Part shown: positions 18,116-27,648 of the stretch, in pieces
How positions within the stretch are numbered: the stretch's first letter is position 1
Layout of the letters: each line of letters opens with the position of its first letter
Source: Lachnospiraceae bacterium
Lineage (GTDB): Bacteria; Bacillota; Clostridia; Lachnospirales; Anaerotignaceae
Assembly: GCA_003543235.1 (NCBI GenBank)
Contig: DPJA01000030.1
Span: 118,810 to 182,809, forward strand
Length of the DNA: 64,000 bases
Direction: 5' to 3'
Made by a program: the position numbers and the translations under genes
The notes under the pieces: model-generated
Databases searched by the model: none
Seen by the model: the letters and a program-made list of their open reading frames with translations, nothing else
What the model was told of the DNA's origin: nothing

Positions 18116-19471
18116 TTAATAGTTTGTTGATTTTGGGTTAGTTCCTTTTTTTACTTTCATATTTTGAAACTTAAATGAATTTGAACGTAACTTAAGACGT
18201 TCTGTTCGCCACCGCAGCCGCTTTGGAATATGAAAAGTCTTTTCTGGAGTAGTACTTTTAATTTTTTTATAGTTTTTGAATATATTTGGGGATATAGAAA
18301 TTTTATTAAGTGATTCAAATTCAGAGGGCCATTGTTTATCAATAATTTCAAAACTTTTTTCTAAAGCATGAAATAAATTCTGATCAATCCGGTTTTGTAT
18401 AATAGGATAATAATTGTTCAGTAGCTTAGAATAATTAGATAAAAATCTTTCATATAGCCTAGATCCTAGAAGCAAAAACTGGTTATTAAAGAAATAGTGA
18501 AATTCCTCGACATCTTCTTTTGTGTTATCTTCATTTAATATATTTTCCAAATACCACTCAAATAGTTTTTTTTGCCCCAAGTAGCTGTATTCACGTAGGA
18601 TGGTATTCATGGTTTCTTGAATGAATTTTGCGGGTTCACCCTTTTTTAATTTTACATAATATAATTTTTTTTCGTATGCCATATGAAAAAAATTTAATTT
18701 TGTACATGCATTACAAACTCCTTCCATGAAATTTAGTGCTTCCGATTTAAGAAAATGAGATTCTTCTCGAGCTGAAGAAATTTTGTCATTAGGAATCAAA
18801 TATTTAGGGATCAGATTTTTATAAAATACTGTATTGAGGTCATGACTGAGTGACAGGTTTTCAAATTTTGTAAATGGAGTTCGTTTTAGATTACTTATCA
18901 ATAGCATAGTAAGTTTTGGATAAAAAGTTGTGATATATTTGTCTTTATTATTTGTTTTACCTAAATAAAAAATTCCTTCAAAAACATTATTAGAGAATAA
19001 AGTAGCCATATTATATTGAATGGCTCGGTCCGATTTCCCTCCATTTTCATCTTGAATATTTTGCTCAATATAAAAATTTTGCCATAATTGAATTTCTTGG
19101 AGGGGTAAGGTAGAATACCTTTTTTGAAATGAGGTATTAAGAAATACTTTCCGCATAAGTACACAATGCCAAAATTCACGCTGATCTTTCCAAGGGCAAA
19201 GCAGTAGTTCCTCATCTCGACTATGTATAAACCTACTTTTCAGCATATCGTCATAATCATCTGTTAACATTTCAAATGCCATTTCCAATAATTGATACGG
19301 GGTTGTCTCTATTGCATATTTATTGAGAAAGCCCATCAAATATTCTTTTCTAGGATGATTACGCAAGGCATTACAAAACCTTCGCATTCGTGGATTTTTA
19401 ACTTTTAGTCTCTTTTGTTTTTTAAGGTTTACTTTATTTACACGTTGAATAAATTGATTTTCAATTTCCAT
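18116..19471 (-). CDS. Hypothetical protein, unknown family
   Basis: This 451-residue protein is not one I recognise. It has a very basic N-terminus (KKQKRLKVKNPRMRRF), a mainly helical body with many aromatic residues, and a very basic C-terminal tail (about 405-451, with IPKRLRWRTERLKLR), so nucleic-acid binding is plausible. No membrane segment or catalytic motif is apparent. A GGAAGG site lies before ATG 19471. It is divergent from the Rep-like gene and shares a 350-bp intergenic region containing a long inverted repeat. Confidence 0.6.
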   Translation of the reverse strand: MEIENQFIQRVNKVNLKKQKRLKVKNPRMRRFCNALRNHPRKEYLMGFLNKYAIETTPYQLLEMAFEMLTDDYDDMLKSRFIHSRDEELLLCPWKDQREFWHCVLMRKVFLNTSFQKRYSTLPLQEIQLWQNFYIEQNIQDENGGKSDRAIQYNMATLFSNNVFEGIFYLGKTNNKDKYITTFYPKLTMLLISNLKRTPFTKFENLSLSHDLNTVFYKNLIPKYLIPNDKISSAREESHFLKSEALNFMEGVCNACTKLNFFHMAYEKKLYYVKLKKGEPAKFIQETMNTILREYSYLGQKKLFEWYLENILNEDNTKEDVEEFHYFFNNQFLLLGSRLYERFLSNYSKLLNNYYPIIQNRIDQNLFHALEKSFEIIDKQWPSEFESLNKISISPNIFKNYKKIKSTTPEKTFHIPKRLRWRTERLKLRSNSFKFQNMKVKKGTNPKSTNY

Positions 19472-19503
19472 ATTAGCCCATCATCCTTCCCACTCTTTTT
19501 TAG

Positions 19504-19557
19504 AAAACAGTGGGATTTCCCACTAAATATTTAAAATATGTGGGAGCCTACTGTTTT
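19504..19557. repeat. Long imperfect inverted repeat beside rep (candidate origin or operator)
   Basis: AAAACAGT (from 19504) and CCCAC (to 19523) are mirrored by GTGGG (from 19540) and ACTGTTTT (to 19557), around an AT-only loop. It sits in the 353-bp AT-rich gap between divergent genes at 19471 and 19825. Rolling-circle type initiators often nick such structures next to their own gene, but operator use is equally possible. Confidence 0.45.
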
Positions 19558-19824
19558 TAATAGAGTCATTACATTTATTTATATAGATTCTTCTTACCAT
19601 TTTATCTCATCTATTTTTAATTAGTTTACACTAACTTTGTTATGAAATGCAACAATTATTTCATTTTCATTTTTTATTTACTTTATTAATTTCTTTCTTT
19701 TATACTATTCTAATATTAACTATCATCAATACTTCTTCATTAGGGTTATTTTAACTTATTGTTGTTAAGTTGTATTTTTTTAATCACTAATAACATTACA
19801 ATAAAAATGAAAGGAAGTGGTATT

Positions 19825-20919
19825 ATGGCAAAATTGACAGCAGAAGGATTTTCTTTTCACACTATTGAATTAAAGAAGAAAATAACCTATTCAAAGCTAA
19901 GAGACTTAAAAGCATTAGAGTATAAAAACTGCAAAGAGAACTATCGGTTTTATTATGATGAGGTACATAGAATATACATAAGTGAAAGGTATAAGAATGC
20001 AGGTGTGCGTTTGTATTTTCATGAAAACGGAGAAGGTCCATCACCACATATTCGCTTGATTATTAATCCTAGAATATTAATTGGTGATTTTTCCTATGTG
20101 GGGATTTTTGAAAAAACAGATGAGAACTGGATGAAACTATTTTTAAATTTGAACAAAATACTAAAAGAACTGGATTCAGAGTATTCCATTGAATCTTTTA
20201 CCGTATCAAGAATTGACTTATGTGTGAACCTTAAAGCAAATTTGCGTGATATAAATACAACAATGCGGCTAATAAGAAAATGTCGTATCCCTGAAGTATA
20301 TGAAAGAGTATACTTCTCTTCTGAAGAGGACAATGCTAAAGAAATGAACAAAAACAGTTTTCATGTGAGGAGGGATTATGATGAAGTTTCTATTTATAAT
20401 AAGGGTTATCAAATGCAGCAGGAAGGTTTATCAGAATATGGGGACGTTGATATACTGAGGTTTGAAGTACAGCTAAAGCGTAAGGCAATTGTAAGGTTTT
20501 TAAACCAATATTATGGGTCACATTACATATCAAATAGTGAAATTCTAAACTTTTTTGCAGAAAGAAGTCGTGATATTATGGGCTACAGATTAAAGGATTT
20601 CTTTACAAAAGGATACCATCTGCAATATTCAGAGGCACAAAGAATTGTTAATGCAAATACTATTTTCACAAGTAAAACAAGGCAGCGAATGAAACAACTT
20701 ATTTACTATACCAGTCAATGCAAAAACTTAAATATTGCAATAAAACATTTGGAAGATGAATTTTCCTTAAATAAAAAACAAATTGAGCAGTTGCTGAAGG
20801 ATTTTGAAAGAATCAATTTGAGCCCCATTACATTAAAAAATAATAGCTTTGATTTAAATCAACCCAGCGTTTTAGATATGTTGGGACTAAGCTTTAACCG
20901 TGGAAATGAATTTGATTAA
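19825..20919 (+). CDS. Rep-like replication initiation protein
   Basis: This 364-residue protein resembles replication initiators of small phages and plasmids (Rep_trans / gene II-like): a central ESFTVSRIDLCVN segment and a later DILRFEVQLKRKAIVRFL segment match the fold's conserved strands. The frame is open upstream, but AAGGAAGTGG before ATG 19825 marks the start. Some relatives in integrative elements act as MobT-type relaxases, so it could support mobilization as well as replication. The nicking tyrosine cannot be assigned by eye. Confidence 0.5.
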   Translation: MAKLTAEGFSFHTIELKKKITYSKLRDLKALEYKNCKENYRFYYDEVHRIYISERYKNAGVRLYFHENGEGPSPHIRLIINPRILIGDFSYVGIFEKTDENWMKLFLNLNKILKELDSEYSIESFTVSRIDLCVNLKANLRDINTTMRLIRKCRIPEVYERVYFSSEEDNAKEMNKNSFHVRRDYDEVSIYNKGYQMQQEGLSEYGDVDILRFEVQLKRKAIVRFLNQYYGSHYISNSEILNFFAERSRDIMGYRLKDFFTKGYHLQYSEAQRIVNANTIFTSKTRQRMKQLIYYTSQCKNLNIAIKHLEDEFSLNKKQIEQLLKDFERINLSPITLKNNSFDLNQPSVLDMLGLSFNRGNEFD

Positions 20920-20940
20920 AGATATTAAAACCAGTACTTT

Positions 20941-21366
20941 TTAATCAATAACCGCTTCATTCATGGAATAAAGGAAAGAATTAGTTTCAATAAGATTCAT
21001 CTCCTTAGAAATACAGTAAATAATGAGGCTATCACGCTTATCTCTGGAGTAAAGTTCACGGTTTTCGGTTCTTTTTAAAAAGGTCTGTGTTTCTTCAAAA
21101 TTAAGCTCCAGCCCGAAAGACAAAGCAATAAATTTATCTCGGGAAGGTATTTTTTCTCCCCTAAAAATTTCATAACCATAGGTTCTATTTAGGTTTGCTA
21201 GTTTAATTACATCGGCTTTTGTTTTATGCTTTAAATGAAGAAAATAAAGCAGTTGTTCTAAAAAATTGCATGCTAAAAATTCATCTTTATTTGAATTTAG
21301 AAAAGCTTCTATTTCTTCTGATTTTATAAGAGCATTCGTAAGCTCTTTTGTTGTTTTTGATGACAT
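20941..21366 (-). CDS. HTH regulator-like protein
   Basis: This 141-residue protein has a Cro/C1-type core (KTKADVIKLANLNRTYGYEI, then RGEKIPSRDKFIALSFGL) and extra N- and C-terminal helices. It is divergent from the Ser/Thr kinase gene, with a 64-bp gap. Similar pairs of an HTH protein with a kinase suggest that it controls the kinase-SLH-TPR group or is a phosphorylation target. That link is inferred from position only. Confidence 0.7.
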   Translation of the reverse strand: MSSKTTKELTNALIKSEEIEAFLNSNKDEFLACNFLEQLLYFLHLKHKTKADVIKLANLNRTYGYEIFRGEKIPSRDKFIALSFGLELNFEETQTFLKRTENRELYSRDKRDSLIIYCISKEMNLIETNSFLYSMNEAVID

Positions 21367-21430
21367 AAGTATCCCCCGTTGAGTTTTCTTTATAAAGATG
21401 ATATCATAAAACTATTGGAAAAAATAGGGG

Positions 21431-23473
21431 GTGGTTCACATTAGCCAGGAGGCAGAGCAATATTTTAGAGATACATACCAATTTTTACATACAATAAAGC
21501 AGAGTGAAAAATCAGAGATTTATTTGGTTCTTAATATAGAGGAAAATAAAAAATATATACTTAAAAAAGTATCCAATGGAATTAAGATATATTCTAAGCT
21601 TAAACTAATGAACTTACACTATATTCCAGTGGTTTATGATGTTATTGAAAATGATTTCGGGGCATGGGTAATTGAAGAATACATTGAAGGCATTTCTTTG
21701 GAGGAATTGCTAACAGATGTTGGTAAATTATCAGTAAAGGAAACAAAGGCGTATATTCTTCAGCTATGCAGTGCATTAAATGAATTACATCATCTGGGGA
21801 TTGTTCATAGAGATATTAAACCCTCTAATATTTTGATTAAGGATGATGAATCTATAAAGCTGATTGATTTTGACGCAGCTAGGTTCGTAAAGGAAAATGC
21901 CCAGAAAGATACAAAATATCTTGGCACAGAGGGATATGCGGCTCCAGAACAATATGGATTTGGACAAACTGACTTTAGAACGGATATCTACACCTTAGGC
22001 GTTACCATGAAAGAAATGCTAGGAGAGGGTACAAAGAATGGGTATTTGGACAAGGTTGTTGCAAAATGCACAAGAAAAGACCCAGAAGATAGATTTTCAT
22101 CGGTGAATCAGGTTAAAGATGCCATACAGCGAAAAGGCTTGAAAATGCAATTAATTTTTGCTGTACTTATTGTTTTTATCCTCGTGGGCGGTAGCTTTAT
22201 TTTTCATAATGTATTCCAAAAGGAAGAGGCGGTTCAGCAAGATGTACTTCCATTGACTGATTTGAAAAACAAACAGCCTTTAACTGATGGTGTTGCTGTA
22301 TTATTAACGGACGAAGATATGGTTGACTTATACAGTAAGGCTATGGCAAAGAGAAACGAACTTTATTTATGGCGGGATAGGGCGGATACGCCAACCATGA
22401 TATATGGTGAAGAATATTATGTACTTTCAGAAAAATATAATACGTGGGACAAAATTCAAACATTCTTTTCGGATACATGGAGCAAAACGGCCATTGAAGG
22501 GATTATAAGTGACTTATCCGATGGTAGTTTGATAGAAAAGGATGGGTTATTGTATACGCTTGATGCAGACGGAGGATCTATTCTTCAATACGAAAAGGCA
22601 GAGGTGCTAAAAAGGACAAATAATGGAACAAAAGTAGAGATGGTTTTGTCCGTACCAGGAGGGGATTATACACTTGCAAGAATTAAGGTACAAGCGGTGC
22701 ATGAGGACGATGGATGGAAAATAGAGAGATATGAAGACGTACTAGACTATACGGTAGAAGACGAAGATTCGTATTATGACGGCTATTCCTATTACAATTC
22801 AACTTACCAAGTAGGGTTTTATTACCCTCTCCGTTTTTTTGACTATAAGGATGAACAAGAAAATGGAATTGAGCTTTCCTCTTTAGACGGTAACAGTATG
22901 AGTTTCTTTATTGAGCAAAAGGGAGCGGAACGAAGCCTAGAAAAGTATTATTTGGAGTATAAAAAAGAAAATATGTTGGTTGATGAGAAGGAGGATGATT
23001 TTTTCCTAATATCCTATATTGAAAACGGTTTGTGGAATTTAGTTTCAGTTTCAGAATATAGTGAAGGATTTATTGTGGTAAAAATGGGAGGAAAGGAAGA
23101 CAACTTAAAGGCCTACTATCCGTATTTTCAAGAAATTTTGAACAGTATGCATGAAGGGAAAGGGAAAACGTTGATTGAAGCAGGGGAAGGAGATTTTTTT
23201 GACACTAAAAACATTTCTGAATATGCTGCCTTGCAAGACTTTAATATTACAATTTATTATTCCAAAATTAATCCAGAGGAGTATTATGGGTTAAGTTATG
23301 AAGATGATGGAGGGAATTTTATTTACAATGATGGAGAGAAAATGGAGGATTTTGCAGGAGAACGATATTCTGTTGAAGCTGAGAGTTTCCCTTTTAAATG
23401 GAAGTATCCCATGGATAATGCCTATAATAAAGAATACTTTAATGGAAAATACGGAGAAATTCCAATTTATTAA
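21431..23473 (+). CDS. Membrane-anchored Ser/Thr protein kinase
   Basis: This protein of about 680 residues has an N-terminal Hanks-type kinase domain (1-230) with the catalytic loop HRDIKPSN (126-133) and a metal-binding DFD (146-148, in place of DFG, as often seen in this clade). One membrane helix (about 236-258) and a long extracellular part without PASTA repeats follow. It probably senses an external cue. The GTG at 21431 lies within its own GGGGG ribosome site; an in-frame ATT at 21440 is spaced better, so the start is uncertain. Confidence 0.85.
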   Translation: MVHISQEAEQYFRDTYQFLHTIKQSEKSEIYLVLNIEENKKYILKKVSNGIKIYSKLKLMNLHYIPVVYDVIENDFGAWVIEEYIEGISLEELLTDVGKLSVKETKAYILQLCSALNELHHLGIVHRDIKPSNILIKDDESIKLIDFDAARFVKENAQKDTKYLGTEGYAAPEQYGFGQTDFRTDIYTLGVTMKEMLGEGTKNGYLDKVVAKCTRKDPEDRFSSVNQVKDAIQRKGLKMQLIFAVLIVFILVGGSFIFHNVFQKEEAVQQDVLPLTDLKNKQPLTDGVAVLLTDEDMVDLYSKAMAKRNELYLWRDRADTPTMIYGEEYYVLSEKYNTWDKIQTFFSDTWSKTAIEGIISDLSDGSLIEKDGLLYTLDADGGSILQYEKAEVLKRTNNGTKVEMVLSVPGGDYTLARIKVQAVHEDDGWKIERYEDVLDYTVEDEDSYYDGYSYYNSTYQVGFYYPLRFFDYKDEQENGIELSSLDGNSMSFFIEQKGAERSLEKYYLEYKKENMLVDEKEDDFFLISYIENGLWNLVSVSEYSEGFIVVKMGGKEDNLKAYYPYFQEILNSMHEGKGKTLIEAGEGDFFDTKNISEYAALQDFNITIYYSKINPEEYYGLSYEDDGGNFIYNDGEKMEDFAGERYSVEAESFPFKWKYPMDNAYNKEYFNGKYGEIPIY

Positions 23474-23592
23474 ATTTCAAAACACTCTATAAAAGTAAGC
23501 TGACAGCTTACCAAAATTTATGAAAAACTACCTATAATTTTTAACTGTAGGAAGTTTTAATTTTTTCAATAATAAATTTTGGAGGGTGAATT

Positions 23593-25578
23593 ATGAAGAG
23601 GTTTGCGTTTATTTTAGGGATTATTTGTTGTATGTTTAGTTTTAATTTATCGGTATTAGCTCAAAATACAACTTCGGGGCAAGTGGCTGCTTTTTCCGAT
23701 GTCCCAACAGACTATTGGGCTTGGCAGGAAATACAATACTCGGTTTCCCAGAACATCGTATCGGGGAATGGAGATGGTACATTTTTGCCGAATGCTGGGG
23801 TTACCAGAGAGCAGTTTTGCAGGATGTTAACAAGTACATTTAGTGCCTCACTATCTAACACAAGGGAGCAAAGCTTTAGCGATGTTCCAGCAGAAAAATG
23901 GTCCTATCCATATGTTGAAGCCAGCAGAGAATTTTTAACTGGTTATGCAAATCCCTTTGGAGGACTTCCTCTTTTTAAGCCAGAGGATTATGCCACCAGA
24001 GAAGATATTGCGGTTGCATTGGTACGCATGATGGGATTAACGGATAAGGATGTAATGGATACAAGTTATGTGCAAAATCATTTCAGTGACTATACGGATA
24101 TTTCACCTCAGTTAATAAATTATATGAACCTGGCTTGTGAAAGAGGGCTTATGAGCGGATATCCAGATGGTACACTTCGTCCTGTAAAGGGAATGACCCG
24201 TGCGGAGACTGTTGTTCTTTTAAATAGGGCAACCAAACAGGCAGTTACCAATATTAGTGATGAAATTTCCTTGTCTGCTAAGGCTGTATATAATAATACA
24301 GGAGAAGAGGCAACGGTATATATTAAGGCGGAGGAAGGAACGGCTATAACCGTAGACGGGGAAACTATTCGTATGGAAAATAACGGCAGTGGAGAGTATG
24401 AGGGTACATATCTATATAATTTTCAGGAAGAAGGAGAGAAAAGCTGTATTATCAAAGGGACGAAGGCAGGAAAAACAAAAACCATAGAGGTTACCTTAAC
24501 TTACAAGGTTTCAGCACCCAAGCTTAACATTATTCAGTTTCCAACTAGTGCCACAACAAAGCAAATTACCATAAGGGGTACATTAACAGATGCTCGCTAT
24601 GATAAATATCTAACCATTAATGGGGAGAATATTCAGGTGGATTATGATGGCAAATGGGAAAAAACTGTTACGTTGCAGGAGGGAGAAAATAAATTCATTT
24701 TTACAGCAACCAATGAGGCAGATAAAACTGTTACAATTGAAAAAACGGCAGTATTTAATACAAGTGGATCACAGTTGACCATTTTAAGGTGCCCGACCAC
24801 AGCAACAACAAAACAGGTTACCATCAATGGCACACTGAAAGACAGTAACTATGATGTATTGCTTACAATTAATGGTGAAAATGTTCGTGTGGACTATGAA
24901 GGGAAATGGGAAAAAACTGTTACTCTCTTGGATGGAGAAAATACGTATACCTTTGTTGCAACTAATATGGCGGGGAAAATTGTAACAGAAGAAAGAACTA
25001 TACAGTTTTCTGCAGGAAGCCCTGAAATAAGCTTTACAAATTGTCCAGAAGTAACTCAGCAGAAATATTTAGCTGTTCAAGGCAATGTTGGCGGTTTTAC
25101 AGATGGATTAAAGTTATATTTAAATGATCAACAGGTTTCATTAAAATATGATAATAGTTTTTCCATAACTACGGCATTGGAAGAGGGAGAAAACTCTTTA
25201 GCGTTTAGAGCTATAAATAGTTATGGAAAAGAAACCTCAATTATGAAAACAGTTACCTACATTTCGGAGATGAAAGCTCCTGAACTTGAAGTGGACGACA
25301 TACCCTCTGCAACTAATGAAGATACTGTTGAGATTTCAGGCAGTGTTTATGATGCTTTAGATTCAGCGGTAGTGGTTTATATAAACGATAAAAAAGTTTC
25401 TAGTGGAAATGGAAGTTTTTCTACCACGTTTTCCTTAGAGGAAGGGATTAATAATATTAGTGTTAATGCAACAAATTCCTATGGAAAGACCACAACGGTT
25501 TTAAAAAGCATTACATATCAAGCTCCGTCAACAGAAGAAGTTGAACCTGAATCAGAGTTAGAAGAAACTACGATGTAA
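23593..25578 (+). CDS. Secreted S-layer homology (SLH) protein with Ig-like repeats
   Basis: This 661-residue protein has a signal peptide (about 1-24), three SLH modules (about 30-215, with FSDVPTDYWAWQEI, FSDVPAEKWSYPYVE and a third ending MTRAETVVLLNRA) that bind cell-wall polymers, then four or five beta-sandwich repeats of 70-80 residues (VTINGTLKDSNYDVLLTING-type units). A GGAGGG site precedes the ATG. It follows the kinase gene by 120 bp and may be the surface partner of that kinase. No enzymatic domain is visible. Confidence 0.88.
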   Translation: MKRFAFILGIICCMFSFNLSVLAQNTTSGQVAAFSDVPTDYWAWQEIQYSVSQNIVSGNGDGTFLPNAGVTREQFCRMLTSTFSASLSNTREQSFSDVPAEKWSYPYVEASREFLTGYANPFGGLPLFKPEDYATREDIAVALVRMMGLTDKDVMDTSYVQNHFSDYTDISPQLINYMNLACERGLMSGYPDGTLRPVKGMTRAETVVLLNRATKQAVTNISDEISLSAKAVYNNTGEEATVYIKAEEGTAITVDGETIRMENNGSGEYEGTYLYNFQEEGEKSCIIKGTKAGKTKTIEVTLTYKVSAPKLNIIQFPTSATTKQITIRGTLTDARYDKYLTINGENIQVDYDGKWEKTVTLQEGENKFIFTATNEADKTVTIEKTAVFNTSGSQLTILRCPTTATTKQVTINGTLKDSNYDVLLTINGENVRVDYEGKWEKTVTLLDGENTYTFVATNMAGKIVTEERTIQFSAGSPEISFTNCPEVTQQKYLAVQGNVGGFTDGLKLYLNDQQVSLKYDNSFSITTALEEGENSLAFRAINSYGKETSIMKTVTYISEMKAPELEVDDIPSATNEDTVEISGSVYDALDSAVVVYINDKKVSSGNGSFSTTFSLEEGINNISVNATNSYGKTTTVLKSITYQAPSTEEVEPESELEETTM

Positions 25579-25598
25579 GTATATGGGGTACTAAAAGG

Positions 25599-26807
25599 AT
25601 GAAGCTTATTAATGGAGAAACTGGTGATTTAAATGAGTTACAGAAAAAGGATTTTAGGACAGAAAAAATAAAGAAGCTCATAAAAATTGCAGCAATCAGT
25701 ATTTTAATGATAATCCTTTCAGCAGGAGGCAATTTTGCTTATACACAGTATGAAAAGGAAAAAACATATTTGTAGGCTATTGATTTACTGAATAAAGGGA
25801 GTTATCTAGAGGCGGAAGAAATTTTTTCGTCTTTAGATGGCTACAAAGATGCAGAGGAGAATATTGAAAAATGTACTTATGAATATGGAGTATTTCTTTT
25901 AAATAATGGTGCGTATGAAGAAGCTAAGGCACAATTTAGTAAAGTTCCTCAACAGCAAGAGGCATCAGAGCAAATTATGGAATGCGATTATCAGATTGCG
26001 TTAGAATATTTTGCGGTAAAGGACTATAAAAATGCTAAAGAAATATTTGCAAGTTTGGATGGCTATAAGGATTCGTCAGCAAAAGTTATAGAAATTAAAA
26101 AGATTATTAAGTACAGTAATTATAAACATAGTGATTGCGATATGGATGGGATTGAAGCGTTAGTAAAGCAGCATTTTTATAGGGATTGGTATTGCTATGG
26201 AGGTGATAAAAACATTACGATAGATGAATTTACAATAAACGGCAAGGAGTATGGTGTAGAGTCGTTATTGACAAGTGATGGCTGGTGCAGGTTGGGGTGC
26301 TACTTTTTAGGAGAAGAAGACAAAACCATATATCTTAGTACTAGTTATATGGAGGATTTCAGCAGGTTTGCCGATGAAGATGTATATTCCTTAGAATATG
26401 AAGATACAAGCTTATCAGAAGATGACGGTTCGGAATACATATTCTATTCTAAACCCAAAGAAGACATAGACTATTACATAGAACAAGTTGAATTAACCAG
26501 ACAACAGTACTCTGATGATATGGTAATACAAAAAACCTTTGAAGCGTTTGAAAATAGTGTTTCTAAAGAGGCCTATGAAAAAAGCCCAGGGCATACGGTA
26601 TTAGCTTATGCATTATTTAAAGCAGATTATGCTGACGCAAGCGTTTCATATGCTTCTTATAGTAAAACTTATATGTGCTATATGACGGGTATTTTCACTG
26701 AAAACACTTTTGATGTTTTTGGAGGAAGTACAAGTGAATATTACGTACAGGCAGAATTTATTGATAATGGAAGTGCTTTGCAAATGGTAAATATTTTCAT
26801 TAATTGA
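25599..26807 (+). pseudogene. TPR-like membrane protein interrupted by an in-frame TAG
   Basis: The frame from ATG 25599 encodes a basic start, one membrane helix (about 30-46), repeated motifs of TPR-like type (DLLNKGSYLEAEEIFSSLDG, DYKNAKEIFASLDGYKDS), and an acidic C-terminal region. A single TAG at 25773-25775 (codon 59) interrupts it just after the membrane segment. The remaining frame is intact to 26807, so the change is recent, is suppressed, or is a sequence error. It lies directly after the SLH gene and probably belongs to the same surface system. Confidence 0.7.
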
Positions 26808-26828
26808 TTAAAAATGAAAAGATTTTGT

Positions 26829-26836
26829 GGTATACT
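26829..26836 (+). promoter_or_regulatory. Extended -10 promoter
   Basis: TG, one base, then TATACT (26831-26836) lies about 28 bp before the start of the DUF1643 gene. No strong -35 element is seen. Confidence 0.4.
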
Positions 26837-26863
26837 TTAACAAAGACTACGAGGTGAAAGCAT

Positions 26864-27412
26864 ATGAATGATAAAGTGACAAAATGTAAATTCCTATACC
26901 CGAAAGGTCAAGAACCTGATTTTTGTAATCCGCTAATCTATGAACCTTATCGTTTTGCAATTGGGAAGAAAGGGAAGAATATGCTTTTTACTGTTTGCAT
27001 GAATCCCTCTGCAGCAAGTGATGACATAAGTGATAAAACCGTAAATAGAGTTATTAATGCAAGCATACAGCTGGGCTATGATGGTTGGATTGTATTGAAT
27101 ACCTATCCAGAACGGGCAACTAATTCAGCCAATATGGATGAATACAATAAATGTTTAGCAGAAAAGAATCTTGCGGTAATTAGAGAATATATTATTGAAA
27201 ATGAAATTAAGGAAGTTTGGGGTGCATGGGGAAACTTAAGCCGAAAAGCATTGAAAGAAGGTAGAAATTCTATTTTGGCTTTATTCAAAGAACTTGATGT
27301 AAAAGTATTTCATTTTGCAGAGCCTACAAAGAATGGGGAACCTAGACATCCGACACCAAGAGGAAAACAGTTAGAAACTACTTCAGAAAATAAGCGGTAT
27401 TATGAGTTTTAA
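26864..27412 (+). CDS. DUF1643 family protein
   Basis: This 182-residue protein matches the DUF1643 family: RFAIGKKGKNMLFTVCMNPS, the D.T..R pattern in DKTVNRVINAS, GWIVLNTYPERAT, and the end motif EPRHPTPRG. The biochemical role is unknown; members are common in mobile elements and prophages. A GAGGTG site precedes the ATG, and a strong terminator follows, so it is probably a single-gene unit. Confidence 0.85.
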   Translation: MNDKVTKCKFLYPKGQEPDFCNPLIYEPYRFAIGKKGKNMLFTVCMNPSAASDDISDKTVNRVINASIQLGYDGWIVLNTYPERATNSANMDEYNKCLAEKNLAVIREYIIENEIKEVWGAWGNLSRKALKEGRNSILALFKELDVKVFHFAEPTKNGEPRHPTPRGKQLETTSENKRYYEF

Positions 27413-27444
27413 TGAAAACAGTATTTAGATACTAAAAAATTTAA

Positions 27445-27488
27445 CCCTTCAAACTGGTAGAGTAAAATTACTGGTTTGAAGGGCTTTT
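27445..27488 (+). terminator. Terminator of the DUF1643 gene
   Basis: CCCTTCAAAC (27445-27454) pairs with 27474-27483, extended inward by further pairs, and CTTTTTG follows. Confidence 0.85.
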
Positions 27489-27613
27489 TGTAAATAGATT
27501 AAATAATGAAAGAAATTATAGAGTGTCAATAGTATTATAGACAACTTTATAAGATAGTTTAAGAATAATTTTATTGCAAAAGATAATAATATATTTTGTA
27601 TTGATACATATTG

Positions 27614-27627
27614 ATACTAATTAGTAT
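27614..27627. promoter_or_regulatory. 14-bp palindrome upstream of fic (candidate operator)
   Basis: ATACTAATTAGTAT is a perfect palindrome 22 bp before the Fic start, next to two TATTGATAC direct repeats (from 27600 and 27610). Its position suits control of the Fic gene; the binding protein is unknown. Confidence 0.4.
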
Positions 27628-27648
27628 TTCATGTAAGGAGGCGAAGGC

